Shown one piece after another: positions 26,222-35,391 of a DNA stretch of 64,000 nucleotides (position 1 is the stretch's first letter; the number at the start of each line of letters is the position of its first letter). Location of the stretch: assembly GCF_004187715.1 (NCBI RefSeq), contig NZ_QZWF01000002.1, positions 744,001 through 808,000 of the forward strand, in the 5' to 3' direction. The stretch comes from Streptomyces sp. F001. GTDB lineage: Bacteria; Actinomycetota; Actinomycetes; Streptomycetales; Streptomycetaceae. The position numbers and the translations under genes are program-made. The notes under the pieces were generated by a model. It was not told the origin of the DNA. It searched no databases and worked only from the letters and a program-made list of their open reading frames with translations.

Positions 26222-29215
26222 TCAGATCAGCGGTGCGCGGCCGTACGGTGCCAGACGTACCGGGCCCACCAGCCCGTAGTTCTGGCGTTTTGCCACGCCG
26301 AAGACCGACGCGTTCGCCACCCGCAGGCGGTTCAGGAGCGTGGTCGCCACCTCCACCTCCACGGTGTTGGCGCCCCGCCGCAGGTACGGGCCCACATCGA
26401 CCCGCGGCGTCAACTGGTCCGCCGGAGGCAGCCGGTGGCCGTTGACGGTGACGCGGAAGGTGTCGAAGACCTCTCCCAGGTCGAGGTACGCCCCGTATCC
26501 GCCCGTCCACGGTGCGCGCAGGTGCACGGTGGTGCGGTAGCGGCCGATGCCCGAGACGTCCTCCAGGCCCGGGACCGAGGGCCACGGGGCCAGGGCGTCG
26601 AGGACGAACGCGCGGCGCGGCTTCAGAGTCTGGGAGGGGCGAGCGCCCGGTTGCCAGTCCTCGACCGTCAGGGACCACCGCGTCAGCGGCATCGGCTCGG
26701 GCAGCCCGCCCAGGACGGTCTCGACGGTCCGGCCGTCGTGGAGGGTCGTACGGTACGTGCCCGGTCGGACGTCGCGGACCTCCAGACGGCCGCCCGCGTC
26801 CCGGAGCACCTGCGCCGCCTCGCTGTCGGCGGCGGACACGTAGGGGTGGTCGGCCCATGCGCCCGGCCGGACCAGGGCGACGATCGCGGTCGCGCCCGGC
26901 TCCAGGGTGACGCGCAGCCGGATCCGCCCGTCTTCCGTACGGGAGTACAAGGGGAGTGGTTCCACCGCGCCGGTCCAGGCGTCGAGGCGGTAGGGCACCG
27001 CGTCCCGCCGGCGCGTCGTGAGGGTGACGTCGTGGTCGACCCGGGCGTTGGCCGCGCCTTTGGTCACCGAGTCGGCGGCGAAGAAGAAGTAGTCGGCGTC
27101 CTCGTCGGCGCGATGGGCGTGGACCAGCCACGAGCGCTGGGCGTACTCCACGTCGCGCCGCAGACCCAGCGCCGTGATGGCCTCCGGCACGTACGGCCGG
27201 TCCGGCACGACGCGGACCTTCGGCAGGGCCAGCAGCTCGGCGAGCAGCACGCGCAGCCGTTCGTTGTCGCCGGGACCGGCGAGGCCCGGCACGTGGGCGT
27301 CCGACCAGTCGCCGATGACGATGAGCGGCAGGCCGGCCTTCGCGTAGCCGATGAGCTTCTCGGCGACGTCGATCTGCATCGTGCGGTCCTTGCCGCTCAG
27401 CACGTCGCCCTCGATGACGAGTGCCTTGAACGCCGGGCCCTGCGGGGCGAGCCGCCCGTCGCGCACCTTCGCGGACGGCAGGTCGAGCAGCCGCGGGCTG
27501 AGGAAGAGGTGCGTCCAGCCCACGGGCACGCCTTCCGCGGTGAACCACGGTGCCCCGAGGCCGGTTCCGGCAGGGCCCTTCTGCCGCAGAATGCCGATGT
27601 CGGCCTTGTTGACGCCGGTCTGGAGGATCAGCTGGGTACGGCTCAAGTACCCGGCGATGTCGGATACATGGCCCCAGGTCGGCTGCCGCGGTCCCCACGC
27701 CTCGCCGTACCCGGCGCCGCCGTTGTACGGCGAGAACGCGGCGAACCCCGGCCAGGCCGCACCGGGCGCCTCGGCGTAGGCGAAGCCGTGGAAGACGGCC
27801 TGGTTGACCCCGGCCGCGTACTGCGTGACGAGCTTGCGCAGTGTGGCGTCCCAGGTCGTGGCGTAGGCGCCGCCCGCGGTTGCGCCCGCCTCGTTGGAGA
27901 GGACGCGCTTGCCGCCCATGTCCCGGCCGCCGGCCAGGCAGCGGAAGTCGTCGGGGTTCTTGAAGCCGAGCGACTCGCCCTCGGAGACGTCGAGCACGGC
28001 GGCCGACCAGACGGAGTCGGTGCCCGGGCCGTACGGCTGGACGCGCAGCCGGAGGCCGAGCCGGTGGGCCCACTCCTGGAAGGGCTTCAGGTGGTACTCG
28101 ACGTACAGCACGGTGAGGACTTCGATGACATCGCGGCGGACCGCCTTGTCGATCTCCGGGCCGAAGGCGTGCACCGGGTCCTCGTCGCGCTCGACGACGG
28201 TCGCGAGGTACGGCAGCAGGGAGTAGCCCATGCGCTTTTCGAACTCGGCCGGCAGCGCGGGTGTCCACATCGTCTCGTCCGTCTCGAGCTCGATGGAGTC
28301 CTCGAAGAGGGCGCCGCCCGTCTCGCGCAGCAGCTTGCGGGTGCTCGGCGGGAGGAGGTGCCGCTCCCAGAAGTCGATGGCGGCGCGGGTGCCTTCGGCG
28401 CTGAAGTGGTCGATGACGTAGGAGAGCGGGTCGGTGTGGTGCGGCCCCTCGGGGCGCTGGCCGGAACCGCGCTCCCAGTAGGCGATGACGAGCCAGGCGC
28501 CGCCGTCGTCGGGAGCCGTCCAGCGGAGCTCGCCGTCGGCGACGGCGCCGGTGATGTCGGTGACCGTGGTCCGGTCCAGCAGCACGGGCCGGGCGGCGGC
28601 GTCGGTGATCCGGATTGCCTGGACCAGCTTCAGCTCCTGCTTCGTGACGCCTTCGGCGGGCGGGGTGCCGGGAGCCGGGGGCGCGCCGGTCCAGCTCTGG
28701 CCCGCGGTGAGCGTGACGGTGCCGTGCGCGAGCTCCTTGACGGCGGCCGGGCTGTCGGGAGTGAGGGAGGGGACGGAGTTCGGCCACGCGGGTCCCAGCG
28801 TCAGGTCGACGGTGATGTCCCGCTTCTTCGCCTGCCGCAGGGCCGCTTCGACCGCTCTGACCCAGGCGGGGGTTCCCCAGCCGTAGCGGACCGGGTCGAT
28901 CGTCTCGCCGCCCCGCATGCTGTGGGTGACGGCGGCGATTTCGACACCGCCGAAGCCGGCGGCAGCGATCTGGTCGATCTCGCGGGCGATCTCGTCGGTG
29001 TCCACCAGGGCGTCGGGCCACCACCAGCGGAACTTCGGGCGCACGGCGGAGCCAGGGGCGGCGAAGGCGCGCGGTACGGCACCCCGTACGCCCGGCGAGG
29101 GGGCGTGCCCGGCGGACGGTGCCGCGTCCGCGTCCGCGGCCGTGCCCCAGGACAGGGCCATCGCCGCACCGGCCGCGGCCCCCATCTTCAGCAGCGCTCT
29201 CCGCCGCAGGCTCAT
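26222..29215 (-). CDS. GH106 alpha-L-rhamnosidase, Tat-exported
   Basis: This 997-residue protein has a Tat signal (MSLRRRALLKMGAAAGAAMA). The catalytic region follows the GH106 pattern: FRWWWPDALVDTDEIAREID, GFGGVEIAAV, GPAWPNSVPSLTPDS, and later RVLSNEAGATAGGAYATTWD. The C-terminus (about 860-997) is a GH2-like jelly-roll with YRTTVHLRAPWTGGYGAYLD and FRVTVNGHRLPPADQLTP. GH106 enzymes release alpha-linked rhamnose, for instance from rhamnogalacturonan. I chose the ATG at 29215 (GAGGGGG upstream) over a longer start because the Tat motif begins there. It is divergent from the GH127 gene, with operator-like palindromes in the gap. Confidence 0.88.
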   Translation of the reverse strand: MSLRRRALLKMGAAAGAAMALSWGTAADADAAPSAGHAPSPGVRGAVPRAFAAPGSAVRPKFRWWWPDALVDTDEIAREIDQIAAAGFGGVEIAAVTHSMRGGETIDPVRYGWGTPAWVRAVEAALRQAKKRDITVDLTLGPAWPNSVPSLTPDSPAAVKELAHGTVTLTAGQSWTGAPPAPGTPPAEGVTKQELKLVQAIRITDAAARPVLLDRTTVTDITGAVADGELRWTAPDDGGAWLVIAYWERGSGQRPEGPHHTDPLSYVIDHFSAEGTRAAIDFWERHLLPPSTRKLLRETGGALFEDSIELETDETMWTPALPAEFEKRMGYSLLPYLATVVERDEDPVHAFGPEIDKAVRRDVIEVLTVLYVEYHLKPFQEWAHRLGLRLRVQPYGPGTDSVWSAAVLDVSEGESLGFKNPDDFRCLAGGRDMGGKRVLSNEAGATAGGAYATTWDATLRKLVTQYAAGVNQAVFHGFAYAEAPGAAWPGFAAFSPYNGGAGYGEAWGPRQPTWGHVSDIAGYLSRTQLILQTGVNKADIGILRQKGPAGTGLGAPWFTAEGVPVGWTHLFLSPRLLDLPSAKVRDGRLAPQGPAFKALVIEGDVLSGKDRTMQIDVAEKLIGYAKAGLPLIVIGDWSDAHVPGLAGPGDNERLRVLLAELLALPKVRVVPDRPYVPEAITALGLRRDVEYAQRSWLVHAHRADEDADYFFFAADSVTKGAANARVDHDVTLTTRRRDAVPYRLDAWTGAVEPLPLYSRTEDGRIRLRVTLEPGATAIVALVRPGAWADHPYVSAADSEAAQVLRDAGGRLEVRDVRPGTYRTTLHDGRTVETVLGGLPEPMPLTRWSLTVEDWQPGARPSQTLKPRRAFVLDALAPWPSVPGLEDVSGIGRYRTTVHLRAPWTGGYGAYLDLGEVFDTFRVTVNGHRLPPADQLTPRVDVGPYLRRGANTVEVEVATTLLNRLRVANASVFGVAKRQNYGLVGPVRLAPYGRAPLI

Positions 29216-29255
29216 GCCCGCCCCCTCGCTGTGCACTGTTCTGCGCACTTCCGGT

Positions 29256-29310
29256 TTGAACGATTCAAGAAATCTGGCGGAAACATACGGGCACGGGTGC
29301 ATCGCGACAA
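29256..29310 (-). promoter_or_regulatory. Promoter and palindrome of the GH106 gene
   Basis: On the minus strand TTGTCG (complement of 29305-29310), exactly 17 bases and TATGTT (complement of 29282-29287) form a promoter with a start near 29275. The palindrome TTGAACGATTCAA (29256-29268) lies just downstream of that start, where a repressor would block transcription. Confidence 0.55.
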
Positions 29311-29399
29311 GGGGTTGGGCTCCTTCTCGCGGACTTTCCGTTCAAGCAGGCCCCTTGACCGGGCTCACCGTGCGGCCCCAGAGTGACCGTCAGCTCTGC

Positions 29400-29409
29400 G
29401 AAACGTTTC
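29400..29409. promoter_or_regulatory. LacI-type palindrome upstream of the GH127 gene
   Basis: GAAACGTTTC is a perfect 10-base palindrome of the type bound by LacI/GalR-family repressors. It lies 30 bases before the GH127 start. GAAGGAG at 29423-29429 is the ribosome site. No LacI gene lies in this cluster; the nearest is at 48376. Confidence 0.55.
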
Positions 29410-29439
29410 AATCACGTTGCCCGAAGGAGCTCCATCCCG

Positions 29440-31968
29440 ATGCCCCCAAATCCGCTGACGCGGCGTCACTTCATCGCGGGCACAGGTGCCGTCACCACAG
29501 CTGCCGCCCTGGGATCCGCAGATACGGCCACCGCCGCACCCACTGACACGAGACACACCTTCCGTCGCCCGATGCTGTCCCCGTTCCCACTGAGCGCCAT
29601 CACGCTCCTCGACAGCCCGTTTCGCGCCAACATGCGCCGCACCAGCGCCTATCTGCTCGCCGTCGACCCCGACCGGCTGCTGCACACCTTCCGCACCAAC
29701 GTCGGTCTGCCCTCCGCGGCCGAGCCGTGCGGCGGCTGGGAGTCGCCGACGGTGCTGCTGCGCGGCCACACCACGGGGCATCTGCTCTCCGGTCTGTCCA
29801 TCGCTCACGCCCATACCGGCGACGAGGCCTACGCCGCCAAGGCCCGCCGGATCGTCGCCTCGCTCGCCGAGTGCCAGGCGGCCTCGCCCGCCGCCGGATA
29901 CGGGCCCGGCTACCTCTCCGCCTTCCCCGAGCAGGTCTTCGACCAGCTGGAGGCCGGGGGCAAGCCCTGGGCGCCGTACTACACGATCCACAAGAGCATG
30001 GCCGGGCTGCTCGACTGCCACCAACTCATCGGCAGCGCACAGGCGCTGGACGTGCTGCGCGCCATGGCCGCCTGGGCGGAGCGGCGCACCGCCGCGCTGC
30101 CGTACGCCACGATGCAGTCGGTGCTCAAGGTCGAGTTCGGCGGCATGAACGACGTGCTCGCGCGGCTCCACCAGGTCACGGGAGACCCGGCCCATCTGCG
30201 CACCGCACGCCGCTTCGACCACGAGGAGGTGTTCGGGCCGCTCGCGGCGGGTCGTGACGAGCTCGCCGGGCGGCACGCCAACACCGAGATCCCGAAGATG
30301 GTCGGCGCGGTCCACGAGTACGAGGCCACCGGCGACGAGCGCTACCTGCGGCTCGCCGAGTACTTCTGGCACACGGTCGTGCGCGACCACTCGTACGTCA
30401 TCGGCGGCAACTCCAACCAGGAGTTCTTCGGCCCGCCCGGAGAGATCGTCAGCAGGCTCTCCGAGGACACCTGCGAGAACTGCAACAGCTACAACATGCT
30501 CAAGCTGGGCCGGCAGCTCTTCCTGCACGACCCGGGCACGGCCGCCTACATGGACCACTACGAGTGGACCCTGCTCAACCAGATGCTCGGCGAGCAGGAC
30601 CCCGACTCCGCCCACGGCTACGTCACCTACTACACCGGGTTGTGGGCCGGTTCGCAGCGGCAGCCCAAAGGAGGCCTCGGTGCCGCGCCCGGCAGCTACA
30701 GCAGCGACTACGACAACTTCTCCTGCGACCACGGCACGGCGCTGGAGACCCAGACGAAGTTCGCTGACACCGTCTACGCGCACAGGCGCGACACCCTGTA
30801 CGTCAACCTCTTCATCCCGTCCGAGGTCCGCTGGGACGAACGCGGTGTGACACTCCGTCAAGAGACTCGCTACCCGGACGCCGAGACCGTTCGTCTCACC
30901 GTCGTCCGGGGAGGCGGCCGCTTCGCGCTGAGGGTGCGCATCCCCGGCTGGCTCTCCGGGCGGGCGGCGATACGGGTGAACGGCCGCACGACGGACGCCG
31001 GCGCCCGCCCGGGCCGCTACGCGGTCCTCGAACGGCACTGGCGCACCGGTGACACCGTCGAACTCACGCTGCCGATGGAGCTGGTCCGCCGCCCCGCACC
31101 CGACAACCCGCACGTCCAGGCGGTGACCTACGGGCCGGTGGTGCTGGCCGGGGCGTACGGAGAGGTCGAGTCGCCCACGATCCCCGCCCTCGACCCCGCA
31201 TCGGTCCGCAAGGTCCGCGGGGAGCAGCTGGAGTTCACGGCCGTGGCCGAGGGAGCCGCGGTGCCGCTGCTGCCGTTCCACCGGGTGCACCACCAGCGCT
31301 ACAACGTCTACTTCGCCGTGCCCCCGCGCCTGCGCCCACCGCGCGAGGTCGCCCGTTTCACCCTCGACGGCGTCGGCGCCGACGCCACCGGGACGTTCCC
31401 GGCCGCGACCCTCGCCGGGGGCGCGCAGTGGACGCCGGACGGCGTCCGGCTCGACGGTGTCGACGGCCATGTCGCTCTGCCGCCGGGCCTGATCACCGGA
31501 CTGACCGAGCTGACCGTCAGCGCGTGGGTGCGGATCGACACGCTCACCAACTCGGCCCGGGTCTTCGACCTCGGCTTCCACAAGAGCACGTACTTCTTCC
31601 TCACCCCGCGCACCGGCTCGGGCCGCGCCCGCGCCGCCCTGAAGATCTCCGGCATGGACGGCGAGGACGTCATCGACGCTCCGGGCCCCCTGCCGCAGGG
31701 CCGCTGGACCCACGTCGCCGTCACGCTCGCCGGCGGCCGCGTCGGGCGTACGGGCGGCGGTAGGGGAGTGCTGTACGTCGACGGGACCGAGGCCGGCCGG
31801 AACGACGCGCTCGTGATGAGCCCGCTGCTGCTCGGCGCCACCACCCGGAACCACCTGGGGCGTTCGCAGAACGCCACGCACCCGTACCTGCACGGCGCGG
31901 TCCGCGACTTTCGGGTCCTCAACCGCGCCCTGTCCCCGGCGGAGATCGGCGCCCTGGCCCGCCCCTGA
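29440..31968 (+). CDS. GH127-type beta-L-arabinofuranosidase (DUF1680) with a LamG-like C-terminal domain, Tat-exported
   Basis: The ATG at 29440 gives 842 residues, beginning with a Tat signal (LTRRHFIAGTGAVTTAAALG). The (alpha/alpha)6 catalytic part shows GGWESPTVLLRGHTTGHLLS, WAPYYTIHKSMAGLLDCHQL, EFGGMNDVLARLHQ and SEDTCENCNSYNMLKL. The second metal-ligand region reads NFSCDHGTALETQTKF, one Cys where many relatives have a Cys pair. From about residue 645 a concanavalin-like LamG domain follows (VDGHVALPPGLITGLTELTV, SAWVRI). Family members remove beta-L-arabinofuranose from plant glycans. It is first in a + strand run with the next two glycosidases (43- and 25-base gaps), a likely operon. 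Confidence 0.9.
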   Translation: MPPNPLTRRHFIAGTGAVTTAAALGSADTATAAPTDTRHTFRRPMLSPFPLSAITLLDSPFRANMRRTSAYLLAVDPDRLLHTFRTNVGLPSAAEPCGGWESPTVLLRGHTTGHLLSGLSIAHAHTGDEAYAAKARRIVASLAECQAASPAAGYGPGYLSAFPEQVFDQLEAGGKPWAPYYTIHKSMAGLLDCHQLIGSAQALDVLRAMAAWAERRTAALPYATMQSVLKVEFGGMNDVLARLHQVTGDPAHLRTARRFDHEEVFGPLAAGRDELAGRHANTEIPKMVGAVHEYEATGDERYLRLAEYFWHTVVRDHSYVIGGNSNQEFFGPPGEIVSRLSEDTCENCNSYNMLKLGRQLFLHDPGTAAYMDHYEWTLLNQMLGEQDPDSAHGYVTYYTGLWAGSQRQPKGGLGAAPGSYSSDYDNFSCDHGTALETQTKFADTVYAHRRDTLYVNLFIPSEVRWDERGVTLRQETRYPDAETVRLTVVRGGGRFALRVRIPGWLSGRAAIRVNGRTTDAGARPGRYAVLERHWRTGDTVELTLPMELVRRPAPDNPHVQAVTYGPVVLAGAYGEVESPTIPALDPASVRKVRGEQLEFTAVAEGAAVPLLPFHRVHHQRYNVYFAVPPRLRPPREVARFTLDGVGADATGTFPAATLAGGAQWTPDGVRLDGVDGHVALPPGLITGLTELTVSAWVRIDTLTNSARVFDLGFHKSTYFFLTPRTGSGRARAALKISGMDGEDVIDAPGPLPQGRWTHVAVTLAGGRVGRTGGGRGVLYVDGTEAGRNDALVMSPLLLGATTRNHLGRSQNATHPYLHGAVRDFRVLNRALSPAEIGALARP

Positions 31969-32010
31969 ATCCGTCTCCCCTTTTCCTGCCGCTGAGGAGC
32001 GAGTCCTCCC

Positions 32011-35000
32011 ATGCCCATGTCCCTTCCCCCGCCCGAATCCGAGCTGTCCAGACGGAACTTCGTCGTCGCCGCCGGAGTGGCCGCCGCCGCGATCGGCGGC
32101 GCGCTCCCGGCACCGCCCTGGCTGCCCCCGCCGCCGGGTCCGCCGGCTTCAGCTCCGCCGCCTTCGCCGACCCCCGCCGCGACTCCCGCCCCACCGTCTA
32201 CTGGTACTGGAACGGCCCCGTCACCCACGAGCTCGTCGACACCCAACTCGCCGACCTGCGCGCCAAGGGGATGTACGAGGTCGTCCTCTTCCCTTACGAC
32301 AACGCCGACATGAAGCCCGTCTTCTTCAGCGAGGAGTGGTTCGACGTCGTCGGCCACGTGCTGGCGGAGGCCGAACGCACCAGCATGCGGGTGTGGATCT
32401 TCAACGACAACCACTTCCCCAGCGGACGGGCCGCCTACCTCGTCGCCCAGGGCGGCACCGTCGGCTCCCGCACCTACGCCCCGCGCCCCGAGCTGCGGCT
32501 GAAGGGCCTGTGGCGGTCCACGGCCGTCGTCGAGGGACCGGCACGCGTCGACCTGCGGCAGACCACGGGCGTCGCGGTCGCCTCCGGCCGACTCGTCGCC
32601 GACGCGGCCGTGCTCGCCGGGGCCGCCGTGCTGCGCGGGGGAGGAGAGTGGACGGATTACGACGTCATCGGTAACGCCAAGACGGAGACCGGATCCGTGG
32701 GGCTCGTCGTGAGGGCGTCCGCATCGGGTGACGACGGTTACGCGGTGGAGTTCGACCGGACCGGTGTCGTCACCATCTCCCGGCTGACGGGCGGCAGTTC
32801 GCAGCAGCTCGCCAGGAGCAGCCGCACCGACGGCTTCAACCGCACCAAGTTCCACACTCTCGCCGTCACCGCCCGCGGTGCCACGCTCTCCGTCACCCTC
32901 GACGGCAAGGACAAGGGCACCGTCACCGACGACGCGCACCAGCGCGGCGGTGTCGGCGTCCGGGCCGTCGACGGGCAGCGCGCCCTGTGGGAGGACCTGA
33001 CCGTCACGGCCGCCGACGGCAGCCCCCGCTACGCCACGGCCTTCGACGACCCGGCATCGGCCGGTGACTTCCACACCCGTACGATCCCGGCGGCCGCCGC
33101 CGCACCGGTCGCCGGGGCCGCGCGTCCCGCCGGCCTCGCCGACGCCGTCGCACTCGTCGAGCTCACCGGCGACCTGGAGGCCGGGCGGGCCTGGCAGGTG
33201 CCCGAGGGCCGCTGGCAGATCGACCTCTTCGGCGGCGCCACGCTCATCGACGACACCCAGGGCTACACGCGCGCCTATCTCGACCTGCTCGACGACGAGC
33301 CGGTCGAGCTGATGCTCGACATGGTCCCCGGCGAGTACCACCGCCGCTTCGGCCGCCACTTCGGCACCGTCGTGCCCGGCTTCTGGGACGACGAGCCGTT
33401 CATCGCCTCCGCCGGACCGCACCCCTTCAAGCGGCTGCCCTGGTCGCCCACGCTCGCCGCCGCCCTGCACGAGGTCGGCGCCGAGCCCGGCAAGGCCTAC
33501 ACGAGCAGCTTCGACGACCTCGGCACGGCAGGGCAGATCCTGCGCGGCCGCTACTGGCGGGCCGTGTCCAACCGCTTCTCCCGGTACTTCGAGAAGCAGG
33601 CCCACTGGTACGCCGACCGGCGCGTCCGGCTGATCACCAATCCGCTCTACGACGAGACGGGCCCCGCCAAGCGCATCCTCTCCACCGGTGATCTGCACAA
33701 GGCCAACCAGTGGGCGCAGATCCCCGGCGGCGACGTCATCACCGGCGAGTACGTGGCGGGGGAGCCCACCATGGACCCGCGCAACCCGGCGTCGGTGGCC
33801 CACCAGACCGGCCGCGAGCGGGTGGTGATCGAGGCCTTCGGCAACATGGGCTGGCAGGTGGCGCCCGAGTTCGTGCACGCGCTGCTCGGCGCGTTCGCGA
33901 CCCGCGGCTGCAACCTCACCGTGCTGCACGCGCTGTGGACCGACGAAGCCAAGGTCTACTTCCCACCGCCGTTCGGCCCCCGGGCCCCCTGGTGGTGGGC
34001 GATGCGCCCGATCGCCGACTGGACCGGCCGCGTCATGGAGCTCGCCCGTGGCACCTCGGCCGCCCGCAGCGCCCTCCTCCAGCCGCAGCGCGCCGCCGAG
34101 CAGCTGACCGGCACCGAACGGCAGGGCGAGGTCGACGACGCCTTCGCCGCGGCGGCCTACGCCCTGGAGAGCGCCCAGGTCGACTTCGACCTCCTCCACG
34201 AGGGAGCGCTCGCGGGCGATCCCGAACTGCTGCTCCACGCCCGCCTCCACGACGACCGGCTGGCCGTCGGCCGGGCCCGCTACGACCTGGTGGTGCTGCC
34301 CGAGACCCCCGTCCTGGAGGCGGAAGCCGTCCGCGCCCTGGCCCGTTTCGCCCGCGCCGGAGGCACCGTGGTGGCCGTCGGCGCGCTGCCGGAGCGGGAG
34401 GCGGACGGCCATGACGACGACCTGCGGCGCGCCCTGGACGACCTGTTCGGACACCGTCGCGCCCTCCGCGTGCCGGCCGCCGGTGAACTCGGCGCGGTCA
34501 CCCGGGAGTTCGCTGCGGCACGCCTGGAGCCGGCGGCGCCCGCCGTGCGCGTCCTGCGCACCACGCGCGGCAGCGACATCGCCTTCCTGTTCAACAACGA
34601 GAGCGCCACACCCGTCGACACCTGGGCCACGCTGCCGGCCCGTGGCACGCCGGAGTGGTGGGACCCGGAGGAGGGAACGGCCGTGCCCGCGCCCATGTAC
34701 CGCGCGCAACGGGACGGCGTGGCCGTGCCGTTGAAGCTCGGGCCGTACCGGACAGTGGGCGTCGTCTTCCGCCACCCCGCCCCGGAGCCCCCGCACCTCA
34801 CCGACGCCGGAAGCCTGCCCGTCACCTCCGTCACCGCCCGCCGGGGCGCACTGCGCGTCGAGGCCCTGGCCGAGAACCCCGGCAGCCACACCCTCACCGG
34901 CACCGACGGCCGGCGCACCTACCGCGCCACCGTCCGCGTCACCGACCCGCTGGAGCCGATCCCGCTCGACGGCGACTGGACCCTCACCCTCCACCAGGAC

Positions 35001-35366
35001 GGTGCCCAACCCGTCGTACGCCCGCTCGGCAGCTGGAGCGACATCGCCCGGCTCTTCTCCGGCAGCGCCACCTACACCAAGGCGATCACCCTCGACGCGG
35101 CAGCCCTCGAGAGCCGCCGCCTCCACCTCGACCTCGGCACCGTCCGCGAGGTCGCCCAGGTCACGGTCAACGGCACGGCCCTGCCGCCCGCCCTGTGGAC
35201 CCCCTACGTCGTCGACGTCACCGACGCGCTGCGCCCCGGGACCAACCACATCGCCGTGCGCGTCTCCAACACCCTCTCCAACGAACGCAACAAGCCCCTG
35301 CCCTCCGGGCTGCTCGGCCCGGTGTTCCTGCGCCCACGCCGCCCCGTCACCGCCGACCTGCACTGA
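32011..35366 (+). CDS. GH106-like rhamnosidase-type glycosidase, Tat signal, with an apparent frameshift near 32107
   Basis: The ATG at 32011 begins a Tat signal (SRRNFVVAAGVAAAAIGGAL), but the rest continues in another frame (TVYWYWNGPVTHELVDTQL, then YEVVLFPYDNADMKPVFFSE). Adding one C to the CCC run near 32105-32110 would join them as ALPGTALAAP. The body has an inserted beta-sandwich like the DUF1080/LamG type (VGLVVRASASGDDGYAVEFD), a core with FGTVVPGFWDDEPFIASAGP and RLITNPLYDETG, and a C-terminal GH2-type jelly-roll (LHLDLGTVREVAQVTVNG). The overall plan resembles GH106. Whether the frameshift is real or a sequencing slip cannot be decided here. Confidence 0.75.
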
Positions 35367-35391
35367 CCCGCAATCCCGTATGGAGACCGGT

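Noticed and set aside
26435..29386. A 983-codon + strand frame opposite the GH106 gene
   Set aside because: It is the antisense shadow of a high-GC coding sequence; the translation is Arg/Gly/Val-rich without motifs, while the minus strand has full GH106 features and a Tat signal.
30320..30600. Overlapping + strand frames inside the GH127 gene as separate small genes
   Set aside because: They are out-of-frame shadows with Ser/Thr/Arg-rich translations.
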